Assembly (NCBI RefSeq): GCF_030758975.1
Contig: NZ_CP132359.1
Location: 1,442,811-1,506,810 of the forward strand
Direction of reading: 5' to 3'
DNA: 64,000 nt
Source: Bosea beijingensis
GTDB lineage: Bacteria > Pseudomonadota > Alphaproteobacteria > Rhizobiales > Beijerinckiaceae
In this document: positions 59,460 through 64,000 of the stretch, in pieces
Numbering within the stretch: position 1 is the first letter of the stretch
Layout: the number at the start of each line of letters is the position of its first letter
The notes under the pieces: model-generated
Database searches by the model: none
What the model was told of the DNA's origin: nothing
Seen by the model: the letters and a program-made list of their open reading frames with translations, nothing else
Translations under genes and position numbers: made by a program

Positions 59460-60335
59460 TCAAGCGCGGGTAGGAGGCGCGGAGCTGCGGAAGACGACGT
59501 GATGGGGGTGGTTGACCGAACGCATGTACTCGACCGGCCGCCCCTCGCCGTCGCGGGCCACGATCCGCAGCACCAGGGTCGGCGAGCCCGGCGCCAGCGC
59601 GAGCAGTTGCGCCTCCCGCTCGGTCGCCGTGCCGACGCTGATCTCGCGGTCGCGGATGCTGATCTCGATGCCGTAGCGCTGCCGCAGCAACTCGTAGAGC
59701 GACTGGCCGGAGACCAGGTCCTCGGCCGACAGGCCGGGCACGCTGCCGGCCGGCAGATAGCTGGTCTCGATGCAGAAGGCCTCGTCGTTCACGCTGCGCA
59801 GGCGCCGCGCCATGATCAGCGTGCTGCCGGGCGCCAGTTCGAGGCGCTGCGCGATGCTCTCGCTCGCGCCTTCCTCGCCGAAATGCAGGAGCTTGCTGCC
59901 GGGCTCGCCGCCGGCATTGCGGATGATGCGGGTGATGCCCAGCGAAGCTGAGGCATCGATCGGCCGTGACACCTGGACCAGCGGGATGCGCGTGCCGCTG
60001 GTGCCGTTGCGCTCCAGCACGTTGCGCTCGACCAGCCGGTCGATAGCCTTGCGCACCGTCATCCGGTTGATGCCGAGTGCGTCGGCCAGCGCCCGTTCCG
60101 AGGGGATGCGATCGCCGGGCCCGTAATCCGGCTCGCCGATCAGGTCGAGCAGGTAATCCTGCACCTCGACATAGATCGGTTTGGTCCCCTTCAGCGGGCT
60201 CGGCGCGCCCGACGTCTCGGTTCCCGCGGCTTTCGGCACGCGCGGCTGCCGGAGGCCGAGCCGCGGCGCCTTCTTCGTCTTGAGGGCGAAGCGGTCGCGC
60301 AGCGCTGCGGGGCGGGAGGGGCGTTTGGATGGCAT
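59460..60335 (-). CDS. frlR: GntR-family (HutC/FrlR-type) transcriptional regulator
   Basis: A 291-residue regulator. A basic N-terminal extension of about 50 residues is followed by a winged helix (PIYVEVQDYLLDLIGEPDYG, then SERALADALGINRMTVRKAIDRLVE) and a UTRA ligand domain (SRPIDASASLGITRIIRNAGGE to FRSSAPP). HutC/FrlR-type GntR proteins respond to the substrate or its phosphate. It is divergent from the FrlB-like gene, and two operator-like sequences lie in the gap. I use frlR because it stands next to FrlB- and FrlD-like genes; the specific ligand is inferred. Confidence 0.8.
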   Translation of the reverse strand: MPSKRPSRPAALRDRFALKTKKAPRLGLRQPRVPKAAGTETSGAPSPLKGTKPIYVEVQDYLLDLIGEPDYGPGDRIPSERALADALGINRMTVRKAIDRLVERNVLERNGTSGTRIPLVQVSRPIDASASLGITRIIRNAGGEPGSKLLHFGEEGASESIAQRLELAPGSTLIMARRLRSVNDEAFCIETSYLPAGSVPGLSAEDLVSGQSLYELLRQRYGIEISIRDREISVGTATEREAQLLALAPGSPTLVLRIVARDGEGRPVEYMRSVNHPHHVVFRSSAPPTRA

Positions 60336-60355
60336 CTCAACAGGCTTGACAGTGA

Positions 60356-60384
60356 TTGGTATATGGAATTGGTGTATACCAATT
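60356..60384. promoter_or_regulatory. GntR-type operators between frlR and the FrlB-like gene
   Basis: TTGGTATAT at 60356-60364 and the near-perfect palindrome AATTGGTGTATACCAATT at 60367-60384 sit in the 86-base divergent gap. Their GGT-TATA-CC core matches the site at 56316-56327. Both divergent genes would be controlled from here. Confidence 0.72.
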
Positions 60385-60421
60385 CTGCTGCCCAGTTTAA
60401 AGCCCGCTCGGGAGCCCGTCC

Positions 60422-61435
60422 ATGTCCATCGCCTTCGACCGTGACGCGGTTCTGTCCGGGCTGGAGCCGACGCGCACCGCGCTGCCGAAGGCCTATGCGC
60501 TCGGGCAGGAACTGGCCCCCGGAATCGACCGCATCTACCTGATCGCCTGCGGCTCGGCGAACCGGGCCATGCTCGGCATCCAGTACTGGCTGGAGCGCTA
60601 TTCGCCGGGCATCGAGGTCAGGCGCTATTTCCCCGCCGAGTTCATGGCGATCGACCCGCCGCGCCTGAACGAACGGACGCTGGTCTTGCTGGCCTCGAAA
60701 TCCGGTACGACGCCGGAGACCGTCGCCGCCGCGCATTTCCTCAGGGACAAGCCCTGTCAGGTCGTCGCCTTCAGCCAGTATGGCGAGAAGCCGCTGGCAC
60801 AGGCGGTGCCCCGCCATTTCCTCGTCGGCGACACCAGTGAATCCTTCGCCGCGATGTTCATGCTGATGCAGGCCCTGATCGGCGGGCTGATGGCGGCCAG
60901 GGAAGGCTGGCCGCTCGGCGAGAAGCTGTTGGCCTCGCTCGATGCGCTGCCGGCGGCGATGTGCGACGCTGCCCAGCAGAACGAGGCCCGCGCCGCGGCC
61001 GACGCCGCGACCTATGCCAGCGACGACCGCATCTACCATGTTGCCTCGGGACCGGGCTTCACCACGGCCTATGTCTTCGGCGTCTGCATCCTCATGGAGA
61101 TGCTCTGGCTGCACAGCTACCCGATCGAGGCGGCCGAGTTCTTCCACGGCCCCTTCGAGATCGTCGACAAGCAGACACCGCTGATCCTGATCACCGGCGA
61201 AGACCCGAGCAGGCCGCTGATGGAGCGTGTCGTCAAGTTCTGCGACACCTATGCCGGGCGCGTGATGAACTACGACTCCCGCGCTTTCACGATGACGGGC
61301 ATCGACCCCGAGATCCGCCCGATCGTCGCGCCCTATATCCTCCAGGCGGCGCTCAAGCGCTTCTCGGCGCATCTCTCGGTGCTGCGCAACCAGCCCCTGA
61401 CCACCCGCCGCTACATGTGGAAAGTGGCGTACTGA
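60422..61435 (+). CDS. frlB: SIS-domain fructosamine-6-phosphate deglycase-like protein (FrlB-like)
   Basis: A 337-residue protein with two sugar-isomerase (SIS) domains, starting RIYLIACGSANRAMLG and TLVLLASKSGTTPETVAAAHF (first domain), with HVASGPGFTTAYVFGVCILMEM and AAEFFHGPFEIVDKQTPLILI (second). The EFFHGPFE motif is shared by GlmS/FrlB-type isomerases that hold the phosphosugar. FrlB splits fructoselysine-6-phosphate into lysine and glucose-6-phosphate. The next gene is a PfkB-family kinase resembling FrlD, so the pair would phosphorylate and then cleave an Amadori compound. The ATG at 60422 follows a weak ribosome site. Confidence 0.8.
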   Translation: MSIAFDRDAVLSGLEPTRTALPKAYALGQELAPGIDRIYLIACGSANRAMLGIQYWLERYSPGIEVRRYFPAEFMAIDPPRLNERTLVLLASKSGTTPETVAAAHFLRDKPCQVVAFSQYGEKPLAQAVPRHFLVGDTSESFAAMFMLMQALIGGLMAAREGWPLGEKLLASLDALPAAMCDAAQQNEARAAADAATYASDDRIYHVASGPGFTTAYVFGVCILMEMLWLHSYPIEAAEFFHGPFEIVDKQTPLILITGEDPSRPLMERVVKFCDTYAGRVMNYDSRAFTMTGIDPEIRPIVAPYILQAALKRFSAHLSVLRNQPLTTRRYMWKVAY

Positions 61436-61453
61436 TCCAGGGGAGTTGCCGCG

Positions 61454-62290
61454 ATGGCGCAGAGGCTGCTTGGGCTGGGTGACAACACGGTCGACACCTA
61501 TGTCGATCGCGGTCTCCAGTTCCCGGGCGGCAACGCGGTCAATGTCGCGGTGCAGGCGAGGCGCCTCGGAGCGGAAACAGGCTATCTCGGCTGCCTCGGC
61601 TCGGACGAGGCCGGCGAGCTCCTGAAGGATGCGCTGGCGCAGGAGGGTGTCGACACCACCCGCTGTCGTATCCGGCCTGGCTCCAATGCCCGCGCCTTCA
61701 TCGGCCATGACGGGCAGGATCGGCGCTTCCTGCGCTCCGAGCGCGGGGTGCGTGGCGAATGGGGAACCTTCGATGACGCCGACCGCGCCTATATCGCCGG
61801 CTACGATCTCGTCCATTCCAGCATCTACAGCGAGCTAGGCGACGCCTTGCCCGTCATCCGCGGCGCGGCCCGGCGCCTGTCTTATGATTTCTCCGAACGC
61901 TGGACCGACGAGAATCTCGCCGCGACGCTGCCGGCCGTCGAGATCGCCTTCCTGTCGCACCCCTCCGCCTCCGACGTCGAGTGCCGCGCCCTGCTGGAGC
62001 GCTGTATCGGCTGGGGCGCGGGGCTGGTCGTAGCGACGCGGGGCGCAAAGGGCGCGTTGGCGTTGGCCTCGGACCGCTTCCACGAGCAGCCGGCGAGCCC
62101 TGCATCCGTGGTCGATACGCTCGGCGCCGGCGACGGTTTCATCGCCGCTTGCCTGCTGGCCATACTCGACGGAGCCGGCATCGCCGCCGCCCTGGCGGCG
62201 GGGGCCGAACAGGCTGCGCAGGTCTGCGGCTATCACGGCGGCTTCGGCCACGGCGTGGCGTGGACGAGAACCGAAGCGGCGGTACCGTAA
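61454..62290 (+). CDS. frlD: PfkB-family sugar kinase, fructosamine kinase-like (FrlD-like)
   Basis: A 278-residue ribokinase-fold kinase. LGLGDNTVDTYVDRG (residues 5-19) and FPGGNAVNVAVQARRLGAE (23-41) follow the FrlD pattern, as does YDLVHSSIYSELGDALP in the middle; the ATP site and catalytic Asp are in VVDTLGAGDGFIAACLL (about 216-232). FrlD phosphorylates fructoselysine at C6 of the sugar moiety. GGGAG before the ATG at 61454 gives the ribosome site. It lies 18 bases after the FrlB-like gene and 15 bases before hydantoinase A. Confidence 0.82.
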   Translation: MAQRLLGLGDNTVDTYVDRGLQFPGGNAVNVAVQARRLGAETGYLGCLGSDEAGELLKDALAQEGVDTTRCRIRPGSNARAFIGHDGQDRRFLRSERGVRGEWGTFDDADRAYIAGYDLVHSSIYSELGDALPVIRGAARRLSYDFSERWTDENLAATLPAVEIAFLSHPSASDVECRALLERCIGWGAGLVVATRGAKGALALASDRFHEQPASPASVVDTLGAGDGFIAACLLAILDGAGIAAALAAGAEQAAQVCGYHGGFGHGVAWTRTEAAVP

Positions 62291-62305
62291 GGGAGGACGA
62301 CAGAG

Positions 62306-64000
62306 ATGGCGTGGCGGATCGGGATCGATTCCGGTGGCACATTCACCGATGTCTGCCTCTTCGAGGACGCGACCGGCATGGTCGCGGTCTGGAAGGTGCC
62401 CTCGACGCCCGACGATCCCTCCCGCGCCATCGCGCGCGGCACGCAGGAGGGCGTCGAGCGCGTCGGCGCCAGCCCCGCCGACATCGCCTATTTCGGCCAT
62501 GGCACCACGGTCGGCACCAACGCCCTGATCCAGCATCGCGGCGTGAAGACGGGCCTGATCACCACCGAGGGCTTTCGCGACCTGATCGAGATCGGCCGGC
62601 AGAAGCGGCCGGACCTCTACGACCTCCAGGCCGACAAGGCGCCGCCGCTGGTCACCCGAGACCTGCGCTTCGGCGTCGCCGAGCGCGTTCGCCATGACGG
62701 CTCGATCGAGACGCCGCTCGACGAGGATGCCGTCCGGCAGGCGGCGCGGGCGCTGAAGGCGGAGGGCGTCAAGGCCGTCGCCATCGGATTCCTCTACGGA
62801 TTCGTCCGGCCCGAGCATGAGGAGGCCGCCAAGCGCGTCGTCACCGAGGAATTCCCCGAGTCCTTCATCTGCGCCTCGCATGAGGTCGCGCCGGAGTTCC
62901 GCGAGTACGAGCGCATCTCGACCGCGGTGGTCAACGCCTATCTCGGCCCGGTGATGCAGGGCTATATCCGCCGCCTCGCCGACCGCCTGAAGGAACTCGG
63001 CCTCAAGGCGGTGCCGCATCTGACGCAGTCCAATGGCGGCGTTATCGGCTTCGACATGGCGGCGCGCCTGCCGGTGCGCACGGTTCTCTCCGGTCCCTCG
63101 ACCGGCGTCGTCGCGGCGCAGGCGATCGGCGCCATGATCGGCATACCCAGCCTCATCACCTTCGACATGGGCGGTACCTCCTCGGACGTCGCCCTGCTCG
63201 ATGACGGCGAGGCCAAGCTCGCCTCCGAGGCCAATGTTCACGGCTATCCGATCAAGGCGCCGATGCTGGACATCCACACGGTCGGCGCCGGCGGTGGCTC
63301 GCTCGCCGCGATCGATTCCGGCGGGTTGCTCAAGGTCGGTCCGCGCTCGGCCGGCGCCGATCCCGGCCCCGTCTGCTACGGGCGCGGCGCGACCGAGCCC
63401 GCCGTCACCGACGCCAATGTCGTGCTCCAGACCCTGAACCCGACCCATCTGCTCGGCGGCCGCATGCCGATCGACCAGGCGCTGTCGAAGCAGGCGATCG
63501 GCCGCCTCGCCGATGAGCTCGGCCTCGACCTGATGGCGACGGCGCAGGGCATCATCTCGGTCGTCACCGCCAACATGGCCAAGGCGATCCGGGTCATCAG
63601 CGTCCAGCGCGGGCATGATCCGCGCGATTACGCGCTGGTTGCCTTCGGCGGGGCAGGGCCGCTGCATGCTGCGCGGCTCGCACGCGAACTCGACATGAAG
63701 CGCATCGTCGTGCCGCGCAATCCCGGCATCGGCTGCGCGCTAGGCCTGCTCCTGACCGATCTGCGCGCCAATTTCGCGACGACGCGATTGGCGACGCTCT
63801 CCGATGCACTGGTCCCCGACATGGCGGAGATCTTCGTCGCCTTGCAGGAACAGGCCGATCACTGGTTCGCGGAGGAGGGCGTGGCTTCGGCCGACCGTCG
63901 GCTGAAGCGCACCGCCGACCTGCGCTATCACGGCCAGAACTACGAACTCGCCATCGACGTGCCGGACGGGCCGATCACGCCCGCGACCATCGCGGCGCTC
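62306..64000 (+). CDS. Hydantoinase/oxoprolinase A-type subunit (3' end cut off)
   Basis: 565 codons are visible, open to the right edge. The protein starts MAWRIGIDSGGTFTDVCLF, the HyuA ATPase-fold signature; other landmarks are YFGHGTTVGTNALIQ, EYERISTAVVNAYLGPVM, SLITFDMGGTSSDVALL and VAFGGAGPLHAARLAREL. HyuA works with a HyuB subunit in ATP-dependent opening of hydantoins or 5-oxoproline, or in ketone carboxylation. The ATG at 62306 follows GGGAGGA, 15 bases after the kinase. HyuB would be expected just past the window. Linked to Amadori utilisation it might open a cyclic amide, such as pyroglutamate-type products, freed from glycated amino acids. Confidence 0.9.
   Translation, partial: MAWRIGIDSGGTFTDVCLFEDATGMVAVWKVPSTPDDPSRAIARGTQEGVERVGASPADIAYFGHGTTVGTNALIQHRGVKTGLITTEGFRDLIEIGRQKRPDLYDLQADKAPPLVTRDLRFGVAERVRHDGSIETPLDEDAVRQAARALKAEGVKAVAIGFLYGFVRPEHEEAAKRVVTEEFPESFICASHEVAPEFREYERISTAVVNAYLGPVMQGYIRRLADRLKELGLKAVPHLTQSNGGVIGFDMAARLPVRTVLSGPSTGVVAAQAIGAMIGIPSLITFDMGGTSSDVALLDDGEAKLASEANVHGYPIKAPMLDIHTVGAGGGSLAAIDSGGLLKVGPRSAGADPGPVCYGRGATEPAVTDANVVLQTLNPTHLLGGRMPIDQALSKQAIGRLADELGLDLMATAQGIISVVTANMAKAIRVISVQRGHDPRDYALVAFGGAGPLHAARLARELDMKRIVVPRNPGIGCALGLLLTDLRANFATTRLATLSDALVPDMAEIFVALQEQADHWFAEEGVASADRRLKRTADLRYHGQNYELAIDVPDGPITPATIAAL

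Noticed and set aside
60191-61816. Long open frame on the strand opposite the FrlB/FrlD-like genes
   Set aside because: Its protein is Arg/Gly/Asp-rich and shows no domain, whereas the plus-strand genes have clear SIS and PfkB motifs. A GC-skew shadow.
1-64000. CRISPR arrays, prophage or plasmid replication genes
   Set aside because: No regularly spaced direct repeats, cas genes, phage structural genes or replication initiators were seen.

Overview
The window is GC-rich (roughly two thirds G+C by eye), densely coded, and dominated by ABC importers, LysR/GntR/LacI/IclR-type regulators and catabolic enzymes. Together with an intergenic palindrome of the GAGCATTTTC...GAAAATGC type, this points to a soil or plant-associated alphaproteobacterium of the Hyphomicrobiales. 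A Bosea-like genome would fit, but that is inference, not an identification. No rRNA, tRNA or CRISPR array was found.

Layout. 1-3440: LacI-regulated sugar-type ABC importer (minus strand, running off the left edge) with a 43-bp double operator. 3646-6013: a secreted TPR-caspase protein and a convergent small exported protein. 6137-10404: minus-strand RraA-like protein, aminotransferase, oxo-acid hydratase and MocR regulator, consistent with a transamination/hydration/retro-aldol route. 10619-15390: polar amino-acid type ABC importer followed by two inositol-monophosphatase-family enzymes. 15469-28513: a phosphonate island with LysR, phnW-phnA-phnY, a 2-aminoethylphosphonate-type importer, a phosphoesterase, a second LysR, a pbfA-like enzyme and a D-2-hydroxyacid dehydrogenase. 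28516-34173: one-carbon and semialdehyde genes (purU, dimethylglycine/sarcosine dehydrogenase-like, DeoR, gabD-like). 34281-37599: a dispersed repeat, a decayed lysR, an amidase, a HEPN-like protein and an orphan. 37655-45403: a zinc-ribbon transposase remnant, an AT-rich leader, two unusual repeat proteins and a type I secretion ABC/MFP pair. 45543-56038: an IclR regulon candidate with an amidohydrolase, a peptide-type importer lacking ATPases, a SelA-like PLP enzyme, a RidA protein and a complete amino-acid importer. 56316-64000: a fructosamine-type cluster (binding protein, FAD oxidase, GntR, FrlB-like, FrlD-like, hydantoinase A) running off the right edge.

The least familiar part is 38934-45403. 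A Gln/Asn/Gly-rich protein and a 665-residue repeat protein share a QVNxLxDxD-type motif and lie directly before a type I ABC exporter and its adaptor. Neither has RTX calcium-binding nonapeptides. I infer that they are the exported substrates, perhaps surface-matrix or fibre proteins.

A second window-wide pattern is that every substrate-binding-protein gene whose 3' end lies in the window is followed within about 75 bases by a strong hairpin without a U-tract, as expected for 3'-end stabilisation that raises binding-protein yield over the permeases. Two genes are cut by the window edges: the binding protein at 1-495 and hydantoinase A at 62306-64000.
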